From positions 13,480,335-13,544,334 of the forward strand of contig OY759266.1 of the NCBI GenBank assembly GCA_963662155.1: 64,000 bases of DNA, written 5' to 3'. Below, one piece after another: positions 35,752 to 47,460 of this stretch; the first letter of the stretch is position 1; each line of letters opens with the position of its first letter. Position numbers and translations under genes: made by a program. The stretch comes from Lamellibrachia columna. Lineage: Eukaryota > Annelida > Polychaeta > Sabellida > Siboglinidae. The notes under the pieces were generated by a model. It did not search any database and was not told where the DNA came from. It worked only from the letters and a program-made list of their open reading frames with translations.

Positions 35752-36017
35752 TGCCATATTATGGCGATACATTATTAAACGGAACAGCTTAGAAGTATCA
35801 GTTACTTGTCAAATAACAGAAAAGTTGGACCTAACGTACTGATGCCATATTGTCTAGAATGTGACTGACTTAATTGTAAAATTATTAAAAACAATAATTT
35901 TAATGTCGCTAAACAAAACTTGTTGACGGCATAAAGCTGATCTTTCTTTTAATGCGACGGTTTGGTAATTTCATTTAGTCATAGCTTTGCTAGGCATGGA
36001 TCGTGTCGGAGTAAGAA

Positions 36018-36150
36018 GTATTGGCAAGTCAAGTTACGAGTCAATGACCTGCAAGTCAAGTCAACTTTCAAGTCGATGACCTCAAATTCAAGTCTCGAGT
36101 CATCTTTCTGAATTCCAAGTCAAGTCACCGTTCGAATCACAAGTCAAGTC
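36018..36150. repeat. CAAGTC-rich imperfect array, locus 1
   Basis: Repeated words CAAGTCAAGTC, GAGTCAATGACCTGCAAGTC and CTGAATTCCAAGTCAAGTC. Same family as 39791-40010, 46542-46640 and 46795-46890. Confidence 0.85.
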
Positions 36151-36363
36151 TATTTTATAAAACCTAAAATTTAAGTTGTCTCTTGCTATTAAACGTGACT
36201 TAGGAAATGTCATAGTTGATACAGTTAACAACTGGCTTGTGCAGTTACGTTTCTGACAGTCAACACTCGCTCTGTAATCACTGTCAAACAGCAGACTGAA
36301 ATGATTACTGATTACACTTCAGAAAGATCAGATGCGAGAGCATCGCATCCCCAATGTGAGCTC

Positions 36364-39300
36364 CGTCTTCTTCTTCCCCTTACTCTCTTGTGGAGTGGGG
36401 TCCAAGTCACTTGATTGCTTCTTCCACTTTCATTGTTAATGTTCTCCATTTCCCTCTGTCTTCTGCGGTGGTCTTCCACTCTTGACCGTTCGTACCTGCC
36501 CTTTCAAGATGTCGTTTGACACAGTTTTTCCATCGCAGCTTTGGTCTTCCTCTTCTTCATCTGCCACCCTCTTCTGCTTTCCATGCTCTTTTCGATAGCC
36601 TGTCTTCACCCATTCTTTGCACATGTCCTGCCCATCTCATTCAGCTTCCGGTACTTTCATCTTTAGATGTTTTTTCATGCCAATCTCTTCTCTCAATTCC
36701 TACATCTTCCTTATATCTTCTTGGGTTACTTTGCATATTCTTCGGACCCAGTTGTTTTCTACTATTTGCATCTTCTCTTCTCATCCTGTCTCTCTGTCAG
36801 TGCCAGTGTTCCCAACCTGTATATACAGGATGGTACCACAGGCTTCCAACACTTCTCCTTTTAGTTGTTTCTTCAGTTTTCTGTCCCATATAATGCCTTC
36901 CCTTCTCCTCCACGCTGCTGCTCCTGCTTGCTCTCTCCTCTGTATTTCCTTACTACTTCCTCCATCCTCACACACTGTGCCACCCAAGTATACCAAACTG
37001 TTTACTTGTTTAATGGTCTTTCCGTCAACAACTACATGTAAGTCCACCTCTTGTTCGCCTATCCACATTACTTCTGTCTTCTCCAGATTCAGACGGAGGC
37101 AATGTTTTCTAAAGGTGTTACTCCATTCTTGCAATGTTTTCTGTAAATCTTTGTTATCAGCCACCACTGCTAGGTTATCTGCATATAGTATCTTCTTAAG
37201 TTCTTCCTGTTCAGATACCTTTCCACTGATCAGGCTCATCACCATAATGAAAAGCAGGGGACTCAAGGCACTTCCCTGTCTAAGTCCTATTCCCACTCCA
37301 AATTGTTCCGATGTTTCTCTTTCAGGTCTCACAACTTCTGTTGTCTCCTTGTATATTTACTCAACTATTCTGACATCTGCCTCTCCAACCTCCATCCATC
37401 TCATGAGTGCAAACGCAAGTTCTCTCGGCACGGTGTCGAATGCCTTTTCCAGATCGATTAACCGAATGCTACATCTTTTCTAAATTATCTCCTCTTCTCA
37501 ATAATTGGTCTGATGGTAAACAATCCATCATCCGTTCCTCTCCATTTCCCAAATACTCGGCTGATTCTCTCCGATTTTGCTCTCCACTATATGCCTCACC
37601 CTAGCATCCAGTATCCTTTCCATCAGTTTCAGGGCTTGGTTGAGTAATGTGATACCTCTGTATCTCCCTGGATCATGGATGTCCCCTTTCCCCTTCCATA
37701 TCGGCACAATCACTCTTCTTCGCCACTCTGTTGGCATCTCTCCTGTTGTGAAGCACACATTAAACAGTCTGGTCAGCCCCTTGATTCCCACTAGTCTGCT
37801 TGGTTTCACCATTTCCACTGACAGTTCGTCCACTCCTACAGCCTTCTCAGTTTTCATCTTCTTTACAGCTTTCTCCACCTTTTCTTCTGTTACTGTCCTC
37901 ACCTCCAACTCTCACCTTACATAATGTGGTATCTCTATCTCACATTCTCCCTCCGGGTTTAGTAGTTTCTTGAAATACTCCTCCCATACACTTAGCACTT
38001 GTCCCATCGCTTCCCTTCATTGCAGATGTTCGAGTAGTATCTTTGCTATCTCTGTCTCTATCTCTGACCAGCTGGAAGATATATTTTTTCCCACCATCTT
38101 CTTCAATCCTATCGCGCCATTCCTGTTGTATGTTATCTCTTGCTTTCGCAACAGTCTTGTTTGCTGCGTTCTTCTTCTCCCGGTACTTCTGCTCCAGCCT
38201 TGTCTTTTCTGCCTCACTCGCTTCTTCCAAACACTTCTGTGCCTCCTTCTTTTCTTGTATAGCTTGTCCAACTTCCGGGTTCCACCACCACTGTTCTTTC
38301 GACTTTGTGTGGGCTTTCCTGATGTTCAGCCACATATTTTCTCAGCTGTTCCAACAAAGCCTTCCTTAAATGCTGTCCACTCTGCTTCCACATCCTACAT
38401 TTGTTCTTTAATTTGCCTGAACTTCTACTTCGCTTTTGTATTTTTCCATCACCTCTCCTTCACATTTCCACCACCTGATCACCTGCATTTGCTTCCTCCT
38501 TCTTTGTTTGTCCACATTTCACAAACCAATGGTTTATATTGGCTCGTTATGTGCTCTCCTGCACATAACCTTGCAGTCTCTAATCGTGTTTCGCTGACAA
38601 CTTCTGACAATCAGCAGATCTATCTCTGTTCTGTTGTTCCCAGTTCTGTAGGTTATCTTGTGTGACTCCCTCTTCTGGAAGAAGGAGTTTACCACCACCA
38701 ACTGGTTTCTGGCGAACATCTCCACCAGGTCTTGTCCCTCTCTGTTTCTGGCTCTTTCCCACATGTGCATTCATGTCACCTGACACAACCAACATTGTCT
38801 CCGGCACCACTTGCCCGATAATTTCTTCCAAGTTACTTCGGGATGCGTCCTTGTGTTCTTGCGTTCTCCGTGTCTGTGGTACATATACTGATAGTATATA
38901 CATCATCTGTCCTCCAACCAATGTCCACACTGCAATGATCCTGCCTCCACATCTCTACCATGATGAATTCCTTACTGCATTCCTCATTCATAATCACTCC
39001 CACTCCATTTGTCTTTCCATCTCCCCCTGCACGCAGCATCTTAAATCCTTCACCCAGATTCACGGCTCTATCCCCTTTCCACTTCGTTTCTTGGACCCCA
39101 ACACCAAGAGCTGCCTCCTCTTCATTAGCTCAACCACTCCACTCTCTTTCCAGTCATTGTACCCACATTGAGGGTGGCAAACCGGACTTCGCATGAGAGC
39201 CGCTGCCGGCTGTTCGACCCCCCAGGTCTTCGCTGAGTCCCAGCGCGTCGGTTCCCCCGCACGCGCTAGCCAATCTCGTAATTACTAAGTGACATGGCAT

Positions 39301-39752
39301 GTAATTTGTAATTTCATTTAGTCGAACCCCATGGCGCTGTCCATGCTGACCCATGTGGTGGGTTTGTCCTCCAGGTTTTCCTTCCTCTAGATCATTGTCT
39401 TCCATGACTAGTGGACTTGACCTGCCCATGGTTTGAAATCGGAGTTTCCCTTCTCCTAGACCCACTGCCTGCCAAGGCTAATGAATTGGGTCTATCCAAG
39501 CTTTAGAATCAGAGTTATCCTTCTCCTAGATCCCTAGCATGTTAGCCTGGGGCCGTAAGGTGCAGTTACCACGGTGTACCACGAGGAGGTCATGCTAGGT
39601 CATGGTCATGTCCCTTTTCACCCCTTTGAGGGGGCAAGCTGGCGGTCGCAGCTGAAAGCGAGAGCGTGAAGCGCACGCACTACCAACTACTCACTCCCTA
39701 CACTACGACACTAGACGCATCACACAGGCCCGTGTAACCACCACAACACCTG
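36364..39752 (-). mobile_element. RTE-type LINE, nearly full length (3.4 kb)
   Basis: Minus strand. Flanked by the 9-bp direct repeat TGTGAGCTC (36355-36363 and 39753-39761), taken as the target-site duplication. The 3' end is a short GAAGAAGAAG-rich tail right after the ORF, typical of RTE elements. About 570 bp upstream of the ORF at the 5' end are GC-richer and presumably 5'UTR. Confidence 0.8.
36407..39180 (-). pseudogene. RTE LINE endonuclease/reverse transcriptase ORF (decayed)
   Basis: Domains in order on the minus strand: N-terminal EN motif FATLNVGTMTGKRVEWLS (about 39125-39180, then a stop), GFKMLRAGGDGKTNGVGV, VSGDMNAHVGK (about 38770), EIDLLIVRSC; connector VGQAIQEKKEAQ. RT: EKAVGVDELSVEMVK, GDIHDPGRYRGITLLNQALK, GLRQGSALSPLLF, then ILYADNLAVVAD in place of the usual YADD, so the second catalytic Asp is replaced by Asn. 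C-terminal zinc-knuckle and tail regions run to TMKVEEAIK with TGA at 36407-36409. Several frameshifts separate the blocks. The mutated active site means it cannot move itself. Confidence 0.85.
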
Positions 39753-39790
39753 TGTGAGCTCGGTGTGGAAACATGATAATCAGACACGCT

Positions 39791-40010
39791 GGCAAGGCAA
39801 GTCAAGTCAATAACCTGCAATTCAAGTCACAAGTCAATAATCTGCAAGTCAAGTCACAAGTCAATAACTTGCAATTCAAGTCAAAAGTCAATAACCTGAA
39901 AGTCAAGTCACAAGTCAATAACTTGCAAGTCAAATCACAAGTCAATAACCTGCAAGTCAAGTCTCGAGTCATCTATCTGAATTCCAAATCAAGTAAAAAA
40001 AAAGCCTCTG
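39791..40010. repeat. CAAGTC-rich imperfect array, locus 2
   Basis: Five to six units like CAAGTCACAAGTCAATAACC, ending in the same TCTCGAGTCATC...CTGAATTCCAA block as locus 1. It lies just outside the RTE insertion. Confidence 0.9.
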
Positions 40011-40049
40011 TGACCCGAGTCAACGAGTCTGGTAGGCCTACGAATCGTT

Positions 40050-41312
40050 TGGAGTATGGAGAGACCGGGGCTAGTTGTATACGGGGGCAAGTTGTTACAG
40101 AGGCGTTTTACGAAAAGAGAGCACACTTATCCTGGACAGTAGTTGGTTGAAAGTCCACCAGCAGACACACTGTTCAAAAATCGTGAGTTAAGAAGATGAA
40201 ATTAGTGACATGTGGACAAAATGATTTTGGATATGTCCACATAATATCATCTCATGCCGCCATTTTCGTGAATGAAGCTTGAAACATGTCTACTATATAT
40301 AGTATAAGAGGTTATGCCAAGTTAAATTGAAATGCAGGATTTGTTATCGTCCACGTGCGTTCAATTGCAAACGTTGTGTTTGAGGCAAGTTGTTACAGTT
40401 GTACTGGGGCAAGTTGTTTCAACTGTAACAACACACGGGCGGCTCGTACCGATGGTATAGCCAGCGAGAATGACCGAAAGAACAACATTTATTTAACCAC
40501 GACGTGTGAACGTTTTATTTAACCCGTGAAGCCTAGCGTACTGGTTTACAACCAGTACTGTAAATGCTAGCAGCGTTCAGCAAAATTAACAAATATTTCA
40601 GAAGGGCGGGTTCCACATAAATGAAAAAAATTGCACTCTAGATAAGCCAAAGGCTTCCTTGTCCACTTGCCATCTGGGTGTTTTGCCTTGGATGGCAATC
40701 TTGTTCAATCTTGTTAATTTGTTATGGCACAGCCCTATTTGAGCAATTAATAAAGATTGGACGATTAATTGAAATGTGGATATTCGTGTGCGTGAGTGCG
40801 TACGTGTGTGTATCATTCGATCAAGTAGAAGACGCATTACATATATATTGCCATTCATTATTTAATACTCCATTGAATAATTTATAGTCCATTCACAATT
40901 GTTTCTTTAAAATGTTTGTAAAAATTAAAAGCTTAATATATGAAGCTGTAAACACCTACATTGTTATGCACACTGTGTATAATAGTAAGTGTGAATAGTC
41001 CAATTAATGTAATAACGGTAATATGTATGAGTGACACTTGCTTTGTGATCCACCCGTTCTTTGCTGTGACAACATGCTCGTATGGTGTAACAACTTGCCC
41101 CGCTTACGGGGCTAGTTGTTACAGTCGACCGCGCCTGGGAAACTTCACATATCTACCTAACCACACTATGGAATATCAATGGTGTGGCACATTTTATTAA
41201 CACAAATAATACATTTAATATATACGTTGACATAAATAATGAATCTAACATACTTTTCACAAAACGTGACTTTAACTGAAACTTGTAACAACTATCCCCG
41301 GTCTCCCGTACC
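40050..41312. mobile_element. TA-flanked non-autonomous DNA transposon with GACCGGGG termini
   Basis: The left end (after TA at 40054-40055) reads TGGAGAGACCGGGGCTAGTT. The right end read inward (inside the TA near 41311) begins CGGGAGACCGGGGATAGTTG. Subterminal words GGGGCAAGTTGTTACAG occur at 40083, 40403 and, inverted, at 41085. There is no transposase. A LINE 3' end is nested inside at 40558-40716. The plan resembles the pogo-like element at 7021-10539. Confidence 0.65.
40558..40716 (+). mobile_element. LINE 3'-end fragment nested in the DNA element
   Basis: Matches the family 3' end from the GCTAGCAGC and GGGCGGGTT blocks through TTGCCATC...GATGGCAA. It ends in a duplicated 10-mer, CAATCTTGTT twice. 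Confidence 0.8.
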
Positions 41313-42132
41313 ATTATCATCTAGGTGCCAACATGCTGCTCATGGAAAAAAAAGCGGGAAAGTGCTCGTGGGAAATGGGAAGCCTCCTCCTCCTCCACTC
41401 AGCTTTCGTTGTTTTTAGCGGACTCACACGTGTTGTTTTAGAGATCGCCATTTTGATTTTTCCGTTCGCAGAACATTTGAAAACAGTTGAGACCAGAGAA
41501 ATAGCATGCGCCTAGAACGGCCTCGGTTGCAACAAATTTATTTTACGGTATTGTAGCGTTACAAAAAAAAAACTGGACAGACATTTTGTCACCTTACTAC
41601 TAGCTTACCCCCGGAATCAGCAGGGTTGGTATGCACGAGAAAACGGTATGTCCTGCCAGAAAGAAATGTTAACACCCATGCAATGTCACTCTAGCGTTGC
41701 AAGTGCAACAACGATCGCACGCAGGGCGTCGACAATCCATTCGTCTTGCGCGCAACAATCCGATTGATTGACTGCAGGAGTTGGCTTTTTGTTGTCGAGA
41801 GACGTGCGGCTTGCTTCCAGTTCATTAAAACAGTTGCTACGGAAATACACATCGACTGAAACTGTTGGTCGGAGAATGACAGCATTTCTGGCCAGACAAA
41901 TGTGAACGTTCGTTTCTAGTGTGGACAAGCTTGGTTGTCTTCATAAAAATCAAGCATTGTTTTTTCTAATTAATCTACGTTCATTCTTATGGCCGATATA
42001 TCAAGTTATCATCATCATTTAACACTTATCACTTCCGCAATTGGTAGAAACATATGCAACAATTTTACTTCGAATTTAATGTCGTGTTAGCCTACAATTA
42101 AACAGACAAATACGGATCAGTGGCTAGATTTC
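41313..42132. other. Unassigned sequence
   Basis: No gene supported. Open frames at 41333-41515 and 41686-41928 lack motifs. Confidence 0.4.
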
Positions 42133-42242
42133 TACAGGTAAAGGTACGCTTTTGAACAGTCCTTGGGATTGATCAAAGCGCTTTACACTTCACCGCCTGG
42201 CTGACCTTTTCATTCTAACTTCTCTGGGAAGCATTCCTACCG
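42133..42242 (-). repeat. Truncated SINE (tail portion)
   Basis: GGTAAAGGTACG, then CAGTCC, CAAAGCGCTTTACACTTCAC and CTGACCTTTTCATTC match, in order, the SINE at 56205-56440. Confidence 0.65.
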
Positions 42243-42472
42243 TAAATAAGTAATTATTGTCAATGAGAACATGATTTAGAACTTTGTGAATAGCCGACAT
42301 AAGTCTTGATTTAACAATTTTGGAGGTTGGATATGGATGTTACCTCAACGTATAGCTAGTTAATGGCGAAAGAAAAGAAAACATTTCCAACCAAACCAAA
42401 ATTAGAGGGCGCGTAAACAAATGTAATTAACTACGTTTAAGGATCTAAAAAGGGTGCCTCGATTTACACTTT

Positions 42473-42507
42473 GTTTCACCATGTTTCACCATGTTTCAAC
42501 ATGTTTC
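42473..42507. repeat. TTTCACCATG minisatellite, left part
   Basis: Three units of the 10-bp repeat stand upstream of the LINE fragment, which splits the array. Confidence 0.85.
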
Positions 42508-42937
42508 CAGAACTGAGAGACCTTAGTTATGAAGAACGCCTGAAAGAATGTGGTTTAACAACTCTAGAGACAAGGAGGTTAAGAGGAGATCATATTGAAG
42601 TTTTTAAGATATTGAATGGGTATGAAAATATTGATAGAAATATGTTTTTCTCACTCAAGAAGGATAGCAGAACTAGAGGACATGAGGTAAAATTAGTAAA
42701 GGATCAATGTAGATTGGACATCAGGAAGCACTCGTTCTCACAGAGGACAATAAATGAATGGAACAAATTGTCTACAGATTGTGTAACTGCTAGCAGCATG
42801 AATATGTTTAAAAACAAGGTTGACACATATCTCAGGAGGGCGGGTTATAAATAAATGAACATTGTTGGATTCTCGATAAGCCAATGGCTTCCTTGTCCAC
42901 TTGCCATCTGGGTCTTTGGCTTGGATGGCAAATCTTG
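42508..42937 (+). mobile_element. 5'-truncated CR1/jockey-like LINE inside a minisatellite
   Basis: The open frame PELRDLSYEERLKECGLTTL to YLRRAGYK (stop at 42852-42854) is the LINE C-terminus, almost identical to 61913-62300. It is followed by the family 3' end and hairpin (42901-42931). Both sides are TTTCACCATG repeats, so it was inserted into the array. Confidence 0.9.
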
Positions 42938-43250
42938 TTTCACCATGTTTCACCATGTTTCACCATGTTTCACCATGTTTCAACATGTTTCACCATGTTT
43001 CACAATGTTTCACCATGTTTCAACATGTTTCACCATGTTTCACCATGTTTCACAATGTTTCACCATGTTTCAACATGTTTCACCATGTTTCAACATGTTT
43101 CACCATGTTTCACCATGTTTCAACATGTTTCACTATGTTTCACCATGTTTCAACATGTTTCACCATGTTTCACCATGTTTCACCATGTTTCACCATGTTT
43201 CAACTTGTTTCAACATGTTTCAACATGTTTCACCATGTTTCACCATGTAT
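42938..43250. repeat. TTTCACCATG minisatellite, right part (about 31 units)
   Basis: 10-bp units with TTTCACCATG and TTTCAACATG variants interspersed. They create open frames in all three plus frames that read HHVSPCF and similar, and are not genes. Confidence 0.95.
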
Positions 43251-43464
43251 GTGTCTACTTTATTGTACACTTCGATTTCTCATCCTATAAATCAATCAAC
43301 CAATCAATCATACTTTCGGATCAAAGCTCCAGTGAACACCTACGACATCCACGTTCCCTGGGTGCGATTAGTTTTGAACGACCCAGTGGCGTATGTAGTA
43401 GAGGGAGCCACTGGGCCATGCTCCCTTCTGCTTGATGTTTTCCGTTGTGCCGCTGCATGGGCGA

Positions 43465-43795
43465 CTAGGCTTGCCCTCCCCTTGTCCTCCCCTTGTCCTC
43501 CTCTTGGCCTCCCTTGCCCTCCCCTTGTCCTATCCTTGGCCTCCCATTTTCCTACCCTGGCCCTCCTCTTGCCCTCAGGCTTGGCCTCCACGTGACCTCC
43601 CTTGCCCTCCCTTGACCTCCCTTGGCCTCCCCCTTGACTCCCCCTTGCCCTCCACATTGTCCTCCCCATTGGCCTCCCCGTGACCCCTATTGCCCTCCCT
43701 TGACCTCCCCTTGGCCTCCCCAGTAACTCCCCTTGCCCTCCCTTGACCTCCCTTTGGCCTCCCCTGTGACACCCCTTGCCCCCCCTTGCGAGATT
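43465..43795. repeat. Pyrimidine-rich minisatellite, CCCTTGCCCTCC type
   Basis: About 25 imperfect 12-13 bp units on the plus strand. The minus strand is G/A-rich with runs of GGGG, GGAGG and AAGGG. Confidence 0.9.
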
Positions 43796-43827
43796 CTAGG
43801 TAGGAGGTATCGTCAACGTTTGTTAGT

Positions 43828-43829
43828 CA

Positions 43830-43873
<44 letters not shown>

Positions 43874-43875
43874 CG
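43828..43875. repeat. (ACGC)n tetranucleotide array
   Basis: About 12 perfect units. Confidence 0.97.
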
Positions 43876-44800
43876 ACCGACAAGTATGTGCAAATACAGA
43901 GTGTTGTGGACTAGCGAGAAACTGTGATCAAAAGCATTCGAAGACTATGACCCGTTTCGTGTTTTTATGTTTTGTTACAATCGCCTCGCGTACTTTGTTC
44001 AGACAGCCGACCATAAACGGTAATGCTACCACAGTATGAGCCACTAAATACCACGGTTACGTCTTAAGTACTGACACTGACGAGCATTGGGTGTAGAAGA
44101 TGTAAATAACTGCGGACACCTATTGCAGTATAATCAATTACAACAGGTAGCTGACTTTTGATCTTGTTTTGCCAACACATTCCAACTGGCTGAACATTTC
44201 CACGAGAAATTAAAGCAAGTTGCCACAGCAATGCTCATCGAGAAATTTATCAAACACGTTTGATGCTTTAAATAAAAGAACATAAACTTTTGCTTAATGT
44301 GGGAATAACACAATTTGCTAAGCCAAAGAGATCACCATAAATAAAAAGTATTTTTTTTTATTATATATAAATGTTCGTCATAAACGTGCTTTTCGTTAGC
44401 AGAGTTGCACTTTGATATGCCCGGACTGAGGCCATATTAAAGTCTATTTCCAATGCATATTAGAAGAAAAAGGGTAAGTGTATACCCCACTTTGGTGGTA
44501 AATGAACTTAACATAAACAGCCATGTAAGAATTTCGAAAGGCATTGGCTTAGGTAACAATTCCTCTGTCTCCTTTTTCGTGTTCTTCTTTATTTTCCATT
44601 TCTTGGAAAACATTTTCGTGAAAGACATTTCCTTGGAGAAAATGACCTTGAACGGAGTAGCTCACAATCACACGGGTAGCTACAACAACACATTTAACGA
44701 TACAACGATACTCATTGGTTAACTGATACGCAACTAAGATGCCCAAATTAATTGAATTTGTCGACCTCAAAATACGTCTAAATAAAAAATTCTATACTTC
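43876..44800. other. Unassigned sequence
   Basis: Nothing supported. Confidence 0.4.
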
Positions 44801-44877
44801 ATGTTTTGATATTTATTCATGTTTTGATATTTATTCATGTTTTGATATTTATCAAGCTTTGATATTTATTCATGTAG
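44801..44877. repeat. 18-bp tandem repeat, 4 copies
   Basis: Unit TCATGTTTTGATATTTAT. The third-to-fourth junction is altered to CAAGCTTTG. Confidence 0.9.
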
Positions 44878-44995
44878 CACATTTACCTTCAGAAATTAGT
44901 TCACACAGGAATTTGAGTCTAAAAAATCATCCTGTGAAAAACGTTATATTTAACTTTCAATGGATTTATTGGTATGTATTTTATTGCAGTAAAGT

Positions 44996-44996
44996 G

Positions 44997-45056
<60 letters not shown>

Positions 45057-45058
45057 TA
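44996..45058. repeat. (TGCG)n tetranucleotide array
   Basis: About 15 perfect units. Confidence 0.97.
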
Positions 45059-46541
45059 ATTAAAACTATCATATTGAAAATATCTAAAGGTGAAAAATCA
45101 CAATAGAAACCCGTTTTGTATGGATATTATGTTTAACCAACTGCGATGTCATAAATACTAATACATTCAGTGTTGCAATGTTCCCCTAAACCAGTCGTTC
45201 ATTTTACCAATGAATCTCGTTGTACGTTCTCTATAATGTGCTAAACTGGTAGACAAGCGGAACTTAAGCAGTTGATGTGACTACGAATGAAACTACCGGA
45301 TTAATCCGTCTACAAAAACTGCTTAATTTGCCAGCGTCGCCTAAATTTAACAGAGCGTAATACCAACATATCATGGTGTTGCATACGCTATGAACTCAAA
45401 AAGCTCCCTAGGCGTTAGTCGAAGCGTCCGGTAACGAATTTTCCGTCAATGAAATGTCCTCTGACAAATGGATACATATAATATTATTGTGTCAGTATAG
45501 TTGAGCTTATGCCTCTCCGTCGAGGTGTGGTGAGATTAAGGGTATAATCATTGTTATACAGTACGTCTGACTTGGGGCTTATATGTTTGGTAAGCAGTTA
45601 ACATAAACCAGGATTGTGGCACCTGTATTCCAGTTTCTGAATGTCGCTTAATATTTGTCGCGTTTTAGCTACAACTGTGGCGTATTTGTTGATACAGACT
45701 ATCAGTTAAATGCTTAATTTATGTACCTATATACATCTACACTCTACATAACGTTCACATATCGTTTGTACACATACCGGGACTTCCTTAATATATGCAT
45801 TCAATACCAGGATAATTATTAATTTACTAATAACGTTTTCATAGGGCCTATCATGTTTCATCAATTACTTGAAATATTAAAATAGTTATACACAAACAGG
45901 TTTTGGAGATAGTTTAGGTCGAGGGCGAGGTAGAGTCTTATGTGAACGCAGCACAAATCATATTTTACGAAAATAACAACCTTGAAATTGGTGCGAAACG
46001 ACTCAAGTGGGATGTTAGATAGATAACGAATCAATAGGATTAATGTTGACAAAGTTAATCTCATAGACACGTTTATGATTTAATTGAACTAATCTGAACA
46101 TGTATCTAATGTGAGGCTTTTTGTATGTTTTCTTTGTCTACACTAAGGACCACGCAGGTCCAATAAGTTCTCGTTTCCTGTGGCTACTTGGTGCGACGGG
46201 TTGTTGCGTGATGTCAGCAGCTGGCCATATGTCAGCCTTGAATCTTTGAATAGGTCAACGAATAATCAACGACTGCCATGCCTGCCTGTATTGATCTCTT
46301 AATCGATTGTCCCCGGTTACAATTGGCCTGGCTGTCTGCATTAGAAGCGAATTGGAAGCAATCTATGACGACGCAAATTTCTACGCAGAACGCTTTTAAC
46401 AAATTATGTACGTAATTTAAAACAATGCTCTCATGTGCCTAAATTTGTGCAAATGCGGGTTAAATGTTTACATACATAAAAATGTACCACTTACATATAA
46501 TACTACAGTGTGTATATTAATAACTTGGTCTTCAGTTTTGT
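45059..46541. other. Unassigned sequence
   Basis: Nothing supported over 1.5 kb. Confidence 0.4.
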
Positions 46542-46890
46542 TGGCAAGTCACAAACTGACAAGTTAGGTCAAGTCTAAAGTCAATGACCTCCAAGTCCGA
46601 GTCCAGTCTCGAATCATTTCTCTGAATTCCAAGACAGGATTCACCAATCGCCACGATAGTTGTTGTTTGTCTGCAGTAATTATTAGCAGAACAATTAGGC
46701 GGACGCTGCCCCGTCAAAACATTGGCCAATCATAACAAGTACTTATTAATAATTATTATATTAGTTTTACCTACTTTTCAAACCACCAGACTAGTTGGCA
46801 AGTCACAATCTGGCAAATCAAGTCTCAAGTCAATGACCTCCAAGTCCAAACTAAGTTTCAAGTCATTTCTCTGAATTCAAATTCAAATCA
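46542..46890. repeat. CAAGTC-rich repeats, loci 3 and 4
   Basis: Two diverged copies (46542-46640 and 46795-46890) share GGCAAGTCACAA, AGTCAATGACCTCCAAGTCC and TCTCTGAATTC with the arrays at 36018 and 39791. Confidence 0.8.
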
Positions 46891-47179
46891 AATCAAAATG
46901 GGCGCTAGAATTCAACTCGAGTTAACAAGTCTGTTGTTCTTCATAAATGGTCATATCCTCACAATTTTTAACTGAAACGTTTCGCTTATTGAATCATTAA
47001 TCATTACGTTATGTAATTTCCGCGTAACATTAAAAAAAATTCATCTGTTAAAGAGAACAAGAAATCCACGTAAAATGGAAGTTTTCATTGATTTTAACAA
47101 ATTGTTAAATTACCTTCATCATTCGTAAAAACGTTTATGGAAATGGTCAGCTTGAGTGTGTTTTCCCGGCTAGCAGAAT

Positions 47180-47460
47180 TAACTGGGCCAACGATGGCTC
47201 TAAACACACGATTGGCCCAATGATGGCTGTCATTGGCCCAACTGATGCTAGTTTACCATAAAAACACTCGATTGAGGCAATGATGGCTGTCAACCATTGG
47301 CCCAATCAGGTTTTGTTAGATGGGGCCAGTGAAGGGGCAATAATGTTTTCATTGGCTTTAGGCATGGCCTGGTGTGCAAATTCTCACTGGACCAAAGGAA
47401 AACAGCCAATGATGGGCCAATGAAAAAGGCATGTTTGAACTTCATTGACCCAATGAAGTT
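47180..47460. repeat. Cluster of TTGGCCCAATGATGGC words
   Basis: About eight direct and inverted copies of a TTGGCCCAATGATGGCTGTC-like word in 280 bp, with degenerate spacers. Probably the remains of a repeat or MITE. Confidence 0.6.

Noticed and set aside
42855..43595. Long plus-strand open frames (up to 246 codons) rich in HHVSPCF
   Set aside because: They are produced by the 10-bp minisatellite and exist in all three frames.
43340..43772. Minus-strand frames encoding Gly/Gln/Arg-rich protein
   Set aside because: Translation of the purine-rich minisatellite; no start context, no splice sites, several frames open at once.
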